From: Cellulomonas sp. JZ18
GTDB taxonomy: Bacteria > Actinomycetota > Actinomycetes > Actinomycetales > Cellulomonadaceae
Direction of reading: 5' to 3'
NCBI RefSeq assembly: GCF_009720485.1
Contig: NZ_CP045245.1
Span: 62,001 to 126,000, forward strand
DNA: 64,000 bases
The position numbers and the translations under genes were made by a program. Shown piece after piece: positions 57,576 to 64,000 of this stretch; within the stretch, counting starts at the first letter, position 1; every line of letters starts with the position of its first letter. The notes beneath the pieces are model-generated. The model searched no databases and had not been told where the DNA came from. It saw only the letters and a program-made list of their open reading frames with translations.

Positions 57576-57581
57576 CAGGAT
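57576..57581 (+). promoter_or_regulatory. Probable -10 element before the MazG-like gene
   Basis: CAGGAT, 6 nt before the ATG at 57588; no Shine-Dalgarno. Confidence 0.35.
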
Positions 57582-57587
57582 GCCGGG

Positions 57588-57941
57588 ATGGACGAGCCGG
57601 AGATCGCCGCGCTGACGCGGGCCGTGCGCGAGTTCAGCGCCGAGCGCGACTGGGAGCAGTTCCACGACCCGAAGTCCCTGCTGCTCGCGCTGGTCGGCGA
57701 GGTGGGCGAGCTCGCCGAGCTGTTCCAGTGGGTGCCCGCCGCCGAGGCGGTCGACCGGTTCTCCGCGGCCGACCGCCGCACGCGCGCCGCCGAGGAGATG
57801 GCCGACGTGCTCGTCTACCTGGTGCGGCTCGCGGACGTGCTCGACGTGGACCTCGGCGCGGCGGCGCGCGCGAAGCTCGCCGCGTCCCACCGGCGCTTCC
57901 CGGCGGACCACGTGCGCGGGGTGGCGCCGGACAAGCCGTGA
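57588..57941 (+). CDS. MazG-like nucleotide pyrophosphohydrolase
   Basis: 117 residues. LLLALVGEVGELAELFQW and RAAEEMADVLVYLVRLADVL give the ExxE and ExxD metal-binding motifs of the all-alpha NTP pyrophosphatases. The sequence is of the short RS21-C6/dCTPase type and likely removes non-canonical dNTPs. It may be leaderless from the hexamer six bases upstream. It lies 40 bases after the EF-G-like gene. Confidence 0.85.
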   Translation: MDEPEIAALTRAVREFSAERDWEQFHDPKSLLLALVGEVGELAELFQWVPAAEAVDRFSAADRRTRAAEEMADVLVYLVRLADVLDVDLGAAARAKLAASHRRFPADHVRGVAPDKP

Positions 57942-58280
57942 GGGCGGGGTCGCGGGCCGCCGGTGCGGCCCCCGCCGCCCGCGCTCCCTCGAGCGGCGCG
58001 ACGCGCCGTGCAATCGATGCCATCGCCCCGGGTCTGGCGCACGTGCCCGCCGGTGCGTGAGCCTGCGGCCCATGGTCGATCCCCACCGCGCCGGGCTGTT
58101 CGCGGGTCTGGTGCCGGTGGGGGCGCTGGTCACGACCGTCGTGCTCGGCGTGGGCCGCCCGGCGCCGGCGGACGTCGCGGGCGCGCTGCTCGTGGCCGTG
58201 GCGGTCGCCGTCGGCGCGCGCCGTCCGGAGCCGTCCCGGGTCGGCCCGGCCGGCCGGGCGCCGGCGTCCGCGCGAGCGGG
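57942..58280. other. Intergenic region, 339 bases
   Basis: No well-supported gene. From the ATG at 58072 about 50 codons read as two hydrophobic helices (GLFAGLVPVGALVTTVVLGV, VAGALLVAVAVAVGARR), but the frame then runs antisense through the MarR gene without a stop until 58614. No hairpin or RNA motif was recognised. Confidence 0.45.
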
Positions 58281-58742
58281 TCAGGCCTGCGCGTGGAGGT
58301 GTGCGACGACGCGCTGCGTCATGGCGTCGAGGGCCGCGACCTCCTCGTCGGTGAGCAGGTCGACGAAGTTGCGGCGCACCGACTCGACGTGGTGCGGCGC
58401 CGCCTCCTCGACGGCGCGCAGCCCCGCCGGGGTCAGCACGACGACCGAGCCGCGCCCGTCGCCGGGCGCCTCCTCGCGGTCGACCAGGCCGCGCCGCTGC
58501 ATGCGGGTGATGTGGTGCGACAGGCGGCTGGTGGACCAGAGCATCGTGGCGGCGAGCTCGCTCAGGCGCATGCGGTGCGGGGAGGTCTCCGACAGGTTCG
58601 ACAGCACGTCGTAGTCGGCGTCGGACAGCCCGCTGTCCTGCATGAGGTCACGGGTGATCTGCAGGTCGAGCAGGGCGCGCATGCGGCGGTACCCGCGCCA
58701 GGCGCGGGCCTGCTTCTCGTCGAGCCAGCGGGGTTCGCTCAC
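58281..58742 (-). CDS. MarR family regulator
   Basis: 153 residues. The winged helix is RLSELAATMLWSTSRLSHHI with the wing RRGLVDREEAPGDGRGSVVV. The dimer helices are at both ends. GTG start at 58742; TAGGGT lies six bases upstream on the minus strand. It is divergent from a YczE-type membrane gene, and two copies of TTGTTGACATGTCA flank the intergenic promoters, so it probably represses both. Ligand unknown. Confidence 0.88.
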   Translation of the reverse strand: MSEPRWLDEKQARAWRGYRRMRALLDLQITRDLMQDSGLSDADYDVLSNLSETSPHRMRLSELAATMLWSTSRLSHHITRMQRRGLVDREEAPGDGRGSVVVLTPAGLRAVEEAAPHHVESVRRNFVDLLTDEEVAALDAMTQRVVAHLHAQA

Positions 58743-58748
58743 GTGCCC

Positions 58749-58809
58749 ACCCTACCGGGATTGTTGACATGTCATCGACGCCGCGACAGGATGCGTGACA
58801 TGTCAACAA
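58749..58809. promoter_or_regulatory. Divergent MarR/YczE promoters with twin inverted operators
   Basis: TTGTTGACATGTCA (58761-58774) and its exact inverse TGACATGTCAACAA (58796-58809). The plus promoter is TTGACA (58764-58769)-N17-CAGGAT (58787-58792), 7 nt before the ATG at 58800, so the left operator covers the -35 and the right one covers the start codon. The minus -10 is TAGGGT (58754-58749). Confidence 0.75.
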
Positions 58810-59423
58810 GCACGGCCGCCAGGACCGCTCGGCTGTCCCTGGGGCTCGTCCTGTTCGGGGTCAGCGTCGCGCTGATGATCCGCGCCGACCTCGGCGTCGG
58901 CCCCTGGGACGTGCTCCACCAGGGCCTGGCCGAGCGCCTCGGGCTGCCGGTCGGCTGGGTCGTCAACGGCGTCGCGGCGCTGGTGCTCCTGGCGTGGTGG
59001 CCGCTGCGGCAACGGCCGGGGATCGGCACCGTCGCGAACGTCGCCGTCGTCGGGGTCGTCGTCGAGGCGGTGCTCGCCGCGCTCGTCGTCCCGCAGGCGC
59101 TGCCCCTGCGCGCCGCCCTGCTCGTCGCCGGCATCCTGCTCAACGCCGTGGCGACGGCGCTGTACATCGGCGCCGGCCTCGGCCCCGGGCCGCGGGACGG
59201 GCTCATGACCGGGATCGCCGCGCGCGGGCACTCCGTGCGCGTCGTGCGGACGGTGATCGAGCTGTCGGTCCTCGCCGCGGGATGGCTGCTCGGCGGCACC
59301 GTCGGCGTCGGCACGGTCCTGTTCGCCGCCGCGATCGGCCCCCTCGTGCACCACCTCCTGCCCCGCCTCACCGTCCCGGCGCCCGCCGGCCCGACCAAGG
59401 AGCTCCCGCCATGCCCCGCCTGA
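58800..59423 (+). CDS. YczE/YyaS/YitT family membrane protein
   Basis: 207 residues, about five helices. ARLSLGLVLFGVSVALMIRA, DLGVGPWDVLHQGLAERLGL and GAGLGPGPRDGLMTGIAARG are the signature motifs of the YczE group. The function is unknown. The leaderless start at 58800 is supported by a near-consensus promoter; an in-frame ATG at 58791 overlaps the -10 element. Its end overlaps the FMN reductase start by 13 bases. It is probably repressed by the divergent MarR. Confidence 0.85.
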   Translation: MSTSTAARTARLSLGLVLFGVSVALMIRADLGVGPWDVLHQGLAERLGLPVGWVVNGVAALVLLAWWPLRQRPGIGTVANVAVVGVVVEAVLAALVVPQALPLRAALLVAGILLNAVATALYIGAGLGPGPRDGLMTGIAARGHSVRVVRTVIELSVLAAGWLLGGTVGVGTVLFAAAIGPLVHHLLPRLTVPAPAGPTKELPPCPA

Positions 59424-59989
59424 ACGTCGTCGTCGCCTCCACCCGCCCCGGCCGCGTCGGGCACGTCGTCGGCGACTGGTTCCGGGACCTCGCCGTCGCG
59501 CACGGCGCGTTCGACGTGCACGTCGTCGACCTCGCCCAGCTCGACCTGCCCTTCCACGACGAGCCCGGCCAGCCCGTCGAGGGCGGCCCGTACGTGCACG
59601 AGCACACGCGGCGCTGGAGCGAGACCACCGACGCGGCGGACGCGTTCGTCCTCGTGATGCCGGAGTACAACCGCGGCTACAGCGCTCCCCTGAAGAACGC
59701 GCTCGACTTCCTGCACCGCGAGTGGCACCACAAGCCGGTGGCCTTCGTCAGCTACGGCATGACGTCGGCGGGGCTGCGCGCCGTCGAGCAGATCACGCCG
59801 GTCGTCGTGGCGCTGGGGATGACGCCCGTACCGCGCGCCGTCGGCATCCACCTGCGCCAGGCCCTCGACGCCACCGGCGCGCTGGTCCCGACGACCGCCA
59901 TGGCGAGCGCGGCCGACGGCATGCTCGACGAGCTGCGGCTGCTCGCGGACGCCCTGGCCCCGCTGCGTGCGGCTGCCGCGGCCGCATGA
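59411..59989 (+). CDS. NADPH-dependent FMN reductase
   Basis: 192 residues: VVVASTRPGRVGHVVGDWF at the phosphate-binding loop, VLVMPEYNRGYSAPLKNALD and KPVAFVSYGMTSAGLRAVEQ of the flavodoxin-like fold. It reduces FMN or quinones. It overlaps the YczE gene by 13 bases and the LacI fragment by 4 (ATGA), so it sits in the MarR-controlled operon, suggesting a redox-stress role. Confidence 0.88.
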   Translation: MPRLNVVVASTRPGRVGHVVGDWFRDLAVAHGAFDVHVVDLAQLDLPFHDEPGQPVEGGPYVHEHTRRWSETTDAADAFVLVMPEYNRGYSAPLKNALDFLHREWHHKPVAFVSYGMTSAGLRAVEQITPVVVALGMTPVPRAVGIHLRQALDATGALVPTTAMASAADGMLDELRLLADALAPLRAAAAAA

Positions 59990-60373
59990 GCCGGGAGCGC
60001 CGGGCGACCATCCACCACGTCGCGCACGCCGCCGGGGTCTCGGCCTCCACGGTCTCCCGCGTCCTCGACGGCCGGACCGGCACGGCGGCGTCGACGACCG
60101 CACGCGTCCTGGCCGTGGTCGACGAGCTGGGGTACGAGTCGAGCCTCGTCGCCCGCGGGCTGCGCTCGCGGCGCACGCACGTCGTCGGTGTCCTCGCCGG
60201 GCGCTTCGAGCCGTTCTCGTCCGAGATCGTCAAGGGGGCCGCGGCGGCGCTCGTCGACACGGACTACGAGCTGCTGGCGTACACCGGCGGCCGGCGAGGC
60301 GGCGGGCCGGGGTGGGAGCGCCGGCTGCTGTCCCGGTTGAGCGGCACCCTGATCGACGGCGCCGTCCTCGTCA
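59986..60373 (+). pseudogene. LacI-family regulator, 5' fragment
   Basis: The frame from the ATG at 59986 encodes a good LacI DNA-binding domain (TIHHVAHAAGVSASTVSRVL, then VDELGYESSLVARGLRSRRT) and the start of the effector domain (HVVGVLAGRFEPFSSEIVKG, GTLIDGAVLVRP). After about residue 129 the homology stops; the frame continues as low-complexity sequence. About 200 residues of the sugar-binding domain are missing. It may still produce a DNA-binding peptide. Confidence 0.75.
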
Positions 60374-60598
60374 GGCCGAGGTCGACCTGGCGCACGTGTG
60401 GACACCGCGCCGCCGCCCGAGGCCCGCGTCTTCTTCGACCTCTACGCCGAGCTCACCTCGCTCGACCGCGACTGGCGGACCCGCATGCCGGTCCTGCAGC
60501 TGCGCCAGCACCTGGCCGTGCTCGCCCAGTTCGACGACGACCGGGGCGCCGCGGACCTCGTGCGGGCCACGGTCGCCCCCTTCCGGCGGCAGCCGTGA
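60374..60598 (+). pseudogene. Fructosamine-kinase-like gene, 3' remnant
   Basis: Directly after the LacI break, AEVDLAHVW reads in one frame, then PPPEARVFFDLYAELTSL and MPVLQLRQHLAVLAQFDDDR in another, ending at TGA 60596-60598. The order and the motif EVDLA followed by RMPVLQLRQHL resemble the C-terminus of actinobacterial fructosamine kinases. A frame shift of one base within the remnant shows decay. I infer a deletion that joined the two genes. The family call is moderate. Confidence 0.5.
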
Positions 60599-60687
60599 AC
60601 GGCCCCGCGGCGCCGGCCGTCGCGCTCAGGGGCGTCGTCCGGCGGCTCGGCGCCGTCCGCGCGGCGGAGGGGCCGACGGGTCCGAGG

Positions 60688-62205
60688 TCAGCGGCCGGAG
60701 CGGGACGGTGCCGTCGTCGGCCGCGTCGCGCCCGACGGCGTGGCGCGCAGAGGTGAGCCGGTGCCCGACAGGGTCGCGGCCGGCGCTCCGGCCGGCGATC
60801 CCGTGGCCGTCGGGGCCGGCGGCAGGGGCCGCGGGCTGGACGACGGCGACGGCGACGGCGTCGGCATCGGGAACGTCGGGTGCGGGTCCGGCTCGTTGCA
60901 CGAGGTGACGTGGTCGTCCGGGTCCGCGGCGCACGTGTCCTGGCCGTCCTCGCCGTCGAGGCGGTCGTTGCCGGGGACGCCGTCGACACCGTCCAGCGCG
61001 TCGGTGCCCCGGCCGCCGCGCAGCAGGTCCGCGCCGGGGCCGCCCACGAGCGTCTCGGTCCACTGCCCGCCCGTCAGCACGTCGTCCCCGCGCCCGCCGC
61101 GCACCTCCTCGACGTCGGGCAGCCAGCTCCACGGCGCGGGCAGGCCGACGGAGTCGCCCTCGCCCGGCTCGCCGTCGCCGCCGAGGCCGTCGAGCGCAAC
61201 CGTGACGGGGCCCGTGCGCGCGCCGTAGTCGACGACGTCGCGGCCGGGTCCGCCGACGAGCTGGTGCGCGCCGTCGGGCACGGGGCCCGTGACGAACCGG
61301 TCGTCGCCCTGGCCGCCCTCGACGCGGCCGCTGTCGGTGCCCGGGTCCAGCACGTCGGCGCCCCAGCCGCCCTGGAGCAGGTCGTTCCCGGCGCCGCCGA
61401 GCAGCGTGTCGTCGCCGTCGCCGCCGACGAGCACGTCCGACCCGCCCAGGCCCCACACGCGGTCGTCCCCCGCGCCCGCGCAGATGACGTCGTCGCGGGG
61501 CGTGCCGCGCAGGACGTCCGCCCCGGCCGTGCCGCGGAGCGTGCAGGCGGGGACCGCCGGGGCGGTGTCGTAGCGGACGTGGTCCCAGGTGGACGAGCCC
61601 CGGTGCGTCTCGAAGCCGAGCCCGACCGTGCCCGCGCCGAACCCGGTGAGCGGGCGGTCGAGGACCGTGCGCCCGTCCACGGTCAGGCGCAGGTGCTGCC
61701 CGCGTGCCTCCAGGTGGTACCGGTGCCACCGGTGCGTGTCGAGCGGGATCCGCTCGCGGTCCTGGTACGGGTAGGTCAGGCAGATCTCGCCGGGGCCGAA
61801 GCCGATCTGCACCAGGTCGGTGGTGTCGCCGACCCACAGCAGCGTCGGGGGCGGGGCGCCCGTCTCCTCGTCGAGGCAGGGGCCTGTCGCGTCCGTGCCG
61901 AGACGCATCCGGAAGTCCACGTCCCAGCCCGTGAGCCGGTTGGCGGAGCCGGTCCACTCCGACGTGCCCGCGTACTCGAGCAGCATGACGAGCGTCTGCT
62001 CGCCGATGGTGATCGTGCCGCCGCGCGTCGTGGCCACCGGGTCGCCGCTGAACCCGCGCACCTGCCAGGGCTCGGCGGGCGCCCGCCGGAACTCCTCGCG
62101 GTGCACCTCGCCCGCCCACGCCGGTGCGGGCAGGAGCAGGGTCGCGGCCAGCACCGGCACGGCGGCCAGGGTGAGGCGGGTCAGGGCGGAGCGGGTGCGT
62201 CTCAT
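60688..62205 (-). CDS. Secreted RTX-repeat (hemolysin-type calcium-binding) protein
   Basis: 505 residues. Sec signal peptide LAAVPVLAATLLLPAPAWAG; residues 35-200 look like a jelly-roll lectin domain (WTGSANRLTGWDVDFRMRLG, RWHRYHLEARGQHLRLTVDG). Then a block of GGxGxD nonapeptides (GAGDDRVWGLGGSDVLVGGD, GDGDDTLLGGAGNDLLQGGW, RGGRGDDVLTGG, VGGPGADLLRGGRGTDALDG), a Cys-containing DTCAADPDDHVTSCNEPD and a Pro/Ser/Thr-rich tail. Ca2+-dependent beta-roll folding outside the cell is expected. No type I secretion genes accompany it, so Sec export is likely. Confidence 0.85.
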   Translation of the reverse strand: MRRTRSALTRLTLAAVPVLAATLLLPAPAWAGEVHREEFRRAPAEPWQVRGFSGDPVATTRGGTITIGEQTLVMLLEYAGTSEWTGSANRLTGWDVDFRMRLGTDATGPCLDEETGAPPPTLLWVGDTTDLVQIGFGPGEICLTYPYQDRERIPLDTHRWHRYHLEARGQHLRLTVDGRTVLDRPLTGFGAGTVGLGFETHRGSSTWDHVRYDTAPAVPACTLRGTAGADVLRGTPRDDVICAGAGDDRVWGLGGSDVLVGGDGDDTLLGGAGNDLLQGGWGADVLDPGTDSGRVEGGQGDDRFVTGPVPDGAHQLVGGPGRDVVDYGARTGPVTVALDGLGGDGEPGEGDSVGLPAPWSWLPDVEEVRGGRGDDVLTGGQWTETLVGGPGADLLRGGRGTDALDGVDGVPGNDRLDGEDGQDTCAADPDDHVTSCNEPDPHPTFPMPTPSPSPSSSPRPLPPAPTATGSPAGAPAATLSGTGSPLRATPSGATRPTTAPSRSGR

Positions 62206-62214
62206 CGTCGAGCT

Positions 62215-62268
62215 CCCCACGTGGCAGGTGCTCGGCACGCTAGCGGTGCCGGCACCCGCCACGTGGGG
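62215..62268 (-). promoter_or_regulatory. Long hairpin overlapping the ribosome site of the RTX gene
   Basis: CCCCACGTGGC (62215-62225) pairs with 62258-62268; GGTGC/GCACC and CGGCAC/GTGCCG extend the stem. The left arm includes most of the GGGGAG ribosome site (62218-62213, minus strand) of the RTX gene. It lies 32 bases after the permease stop, so it may also be that gene's terminator. Confidence 0.6.
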
Positions 62269-62300
62269 ACGGCGGCCGTGCGAAAGGGTTCAGCGGCGGC

Positions 62301-64000
62301 TCACTCCGACGCGATCGCGTCCAGCACCCGCAACCGGGACGCCCGGACCGCCGGCCACACGGCCGCGAGCACCCCGACGACCGCCGCCAGCCCGACCATC
62401 GCGCCCAGCTGGCCCCACGGCAGGACGAGCCGGTCGAGGCCGTCCTCCGCGTAGACGCGCGGCAGGACCGACGCCAGCCCGACGCCGACCGCGAGCCCGA
62501 CCAGCGTGCCGAACAGCGCGGTGAGCACCGACTCGACGGTCACGGTCCCGGCGAGCTGCAGCCGCCCGAGCCCCACCGCGCGCAGCAGCCCGATCTCGCG
62601 CGTCCGCTCGATCACCGACAGCGCGAGCGTGTTGACGATCCCCAGCACCGCGATGACGAGCGAGAGCCCGAGCAGCGCGTAGAGGATGACGAGCAGCTGG
62701 TCGACCTGCGCGGCCATGGCGTCGACGAACTCGTCCCGGTCCTGCACGGAGACGACCACGTACGGCGCCACGGCGTCGGTCACGGCCGCCCGCAGCGCGG
62801 CGACCGACGTGCCGGCCGCCGCGTCGAGGAACACGGTGTCGACCTGCGGCTCGGGTGTGAGCGCGTCGAGCACGTCCCGCGTGACGACCAGCGGGGTGCC
62901 GAGCACGTTCGTGTCGACGACCGCGACGACCGTGAGGTCGCGCGTGCCGGTGGGCGTCGTGACCGTCACCGTGTCGCCGACCGCCCAGTCCCCCGTGGCC
63001 ACCTGCGCGTTCACGACGGCGGAGGCGTCGTCGAGGTCGTCCACGTCGCCCTGCTCCACGTCGACGAGCACGGTGCTGCCGAGCACGCCCGGCTCGAGGC
63101 CGACGACGGCACCGCCGTCCCCGGCGTCCGCGTCCTCGCCCGGGGCCGCGGACAGGCCCGCGGGGACGAACGCGACCTCGGCCGCCGCGCCGACGCCGGG
63201 CAGCGCCCGCACGTCGTCGACCGCGCCCGCGGGGAGCACGCCCGTCGCCGAGCGCAGCACGAGGTCCGCCTCGGTCGAGCTCTCGACGACGCGGGCGAGC
63301 GACGCCTGCGCGGACGACGCGATGACCGACACCGCCCCGACGAGCGCCATGCCGATGACCAGCGCGCCCGCCGTGGCCGCCGTCCGGCGCGGCTGCCGCG
63401 TCACGTTGCCGCGGGCCAGGCGTCCCATCGGCGGCAGCAGCCGCACGGCGGGCGCCGCGAGGACGCGCATGGCCGCGCGGGCGACCGTCGGGGCCGCGAC
63501 GAGGACACCGGCGAGCACCGCCGCCGCGCCGCCGCCGAGCAGGGCCTCCGCCGCGTCGAGCCCGGGCCGCACCGCGGCCACGCCGACGGCGGCCGCCCCG
63601 GCCAGGACCAGCGCGGCGCCCACCCATCCGCGCCGGTGCAGGGACCGCTCGGGGACCGTGACCTCCCCGCGCATCGCCTCGACCGGCGGCACGAGCGCGG
63701 CCGTGCGTCCGGGGACGGCCGCGGCGAGCGCCGAGACGAGCGTGCCGACCGCGAGGCACAGCACGACCGTGCCCGCGTCGAGCGGCACGTCACCCGTGAG
63801 GTCCATGCCGACCTGCGCGAGCACGACGCGCAGCACCGACACCAGCCCGAGACCCCCGAGCACCCCGAGCGCGGCGCCGACGAGCCCGACGACGACCGCC
63901 TGCCCCACGACCACGGCGAACACCTGCGCCGGCGACGCGCCGACCGCCCGCAGCAGCGCGAACTCGCGCACCCGCTGGCGCACCGACATCTGGAACGTGT
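62301..64000 (-). CDS. FtsX/MacB-type ABC transporter permease (5' end outside window)
   Basis: Reads from the stop at 62301 to the window edge, at least 566 codons. It contains the FtsX motif QRVREFALLRAVGASPAQVF near the edge and ERTREIGLLRAVGLGRLQLA near the C-terminus, i.e. two FtsX domains, with a large extracytoplasmic domain (PGVGAAEVAFVPAGLSAAPG to VVVSVQDRDEFVDAMAAQVD) between them. About eight helices are visible. The missing start and probably an ATPase gene lie to the right. It is likely a lipoprotein/peptide exporter of the MacB or LolE kind. Confidence 0.88.
   Translation of the reverse strand, partial: TFQMSVRQRVREFALLRAVGASPAQVFAVVVGQAVVVGLVGAALGVLGGLGLVSVLRVVLAQVGMDLTGDVPLDAGTVVLCLAVGTLVSALAAAVPGRTAALVPPVEAMRGEVTVPERSLHRRGWVGAALVLAGAAAVGVAAVRPGLDAAEALLGGGAAAVLAGVLVAAPTVARAAMRVLAAPAVRLLPPMGRLARGNVTRQPRRTAATAGALVIGMALVGAVSVIASSAQASLARVVESSTEADLVLRSATGVLPAGAVDDVRALPGVGAAAEVAFVPAGLSAAPGEDADAGDGGAVVGLEPGVLGSTVLVDVEQGDVDDLDDASAVVNAQVATGDWAVGDTVTVTTPTGTRDLTVVAVVDTNVLGTPLVVTRDVLDALTPEPQVDTVFLDAAAGTSVAALRAAVTDAVAPYVVVSVQDRDEFVDAMAAQVDQLLVILYALLGLSLVIAVLGIVNTLALSVIERTREIGLLRAVGLGRLQLAGTVTVESVLTALFGTLVGLAVGVGLASVLPRVYAEDGLDRLVLPWGQLGAMVGLAAVVGVLAAVWPAVRASRLRVLDAIASE

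Noticed and set aside
58072..58614. Possible membrane protein starting at 58072 with two hydrophobic helices
   Set aside because: The helices are plausible but the frame runs antisense through the MarR gene with arginine/serine-rich junk; no ribosome site or promoter hexamer at a fixed spacing. It could be a decayed gene.
1..64000. Mobile element, prophage, defence island or biosynthetic cluster
   Set aside because: No transposase, integrase, phage structural, restriction, toxin-antitoxin pair or PKS/NRPS gene was recognised, and base composition is even apart from short intergenic leaders.

Overview
The window is very GC-rich, with strong G/C bias at third codon positions, frequent GTG starts and dense gene packing. 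F420-type luciferase-like oxidoreductases, DtxR/IdeR-type and CIRCE-type operators and DrrA/DrrB-type transporters all point to an actinobacterium. The secreted arabinanase with a ricin-type lectin domain and LacI-like operators suggest a plant-polymer degrader, most likely Cellulomonas or a close relative in the Cellulomonadaceae (an inference; no marker gene was compared). I see no rRNA, tRNA, CRISPR array, insertion sequence or prophage, so this looks like ordinary chromosome.

Layout. 1-8060: tail of a low-molecular-weight phosphatase, an aminotransferase, G6PDH, a TetR/SDR divergent pair, small secreted and zinc proteins, and an MDH/LDH-like enzyme coupled to an ACT-domain protein. 8076-14635: lipoprotein/membrane pair, DUF72, RBBP9-type hydrolase, aldo/keto reductase and an acetyltransferase. 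14691-19585: glycine-cleavage operon gcvP-gcvT-gcvH behind a tandem glycine riboswitch. 19882-24048: stand-alone LuxR HTH protein, Nudix enzyme, Hsp20 under a CIRCE operator, MalY-type C-S lyase, DHFR-like protein. 24125-27770: metF-metE operon behind a SAM riboswitch and a 33-codon leader ORF. 28209-38670: Tag glycosylase, TetR/ABC efflux module, UMF1-type MFS transporter, hydrolase, ArsR/SRPBCC pair, a three-gene envelope operon containing a 30-aa microprotein, and a siderophore-interacting protein under an IdeR-like box. 38776-45830: glyoxalase-fold protein, VIT/CCC1-ferritin fusion, FGD-like oxidoreductase, frameshifted DUF899 gene, Gfo/Idh oxidoreductase, Pr6Pr protein and an AlkZ-like protein. 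45901-55424: arabinanase, two-component system, NmrA-type oxidoreductase, LLM oxidoreductase plus trehalose-synthase-like GH13 enzyme, FKBP lipoprotein. 55487-64000: EF-G-like protein, MazG-like protein, MarR/YczE/FMN-reductase module, a LacI/fructosamine-kinase deletion scar, an RTX-repeat secreted protein, and an FtsX-type permease running off the right edge.

How genes work together. Serine/glycine and methionine one-carbon metabolism are both present and each is under its own metabolite riboswitch (glycine switch on gcvPTH, SAM switch on metFE). Several efflux or redox modules are built the same way: a divergent TetR, ArsR or MarR gene with a palindromic operator between it and its target. 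Many starts have a TANNNT or CANNNT hexamer only 6-8 nt upstream and no Shine-Dalgarno, which suggests leaderless transcription. In the ArsR and MarR pairs this places the operator on or beside the start codons.

The observations I consider most worth following are: the SAM riboswitch whose P1 stem reaches the ribosome-binding site of a leader ORF coupled to metF; the ArsR/SRPBCC intergenic palindrome containing both start codons; the lipoprotein-microprotein-DUF6766 operon; and the LacI/fructosamine-kinase junction. I found no unmistakable new multi-gene system, so these are leads, not claims of a new defence or secretion system.
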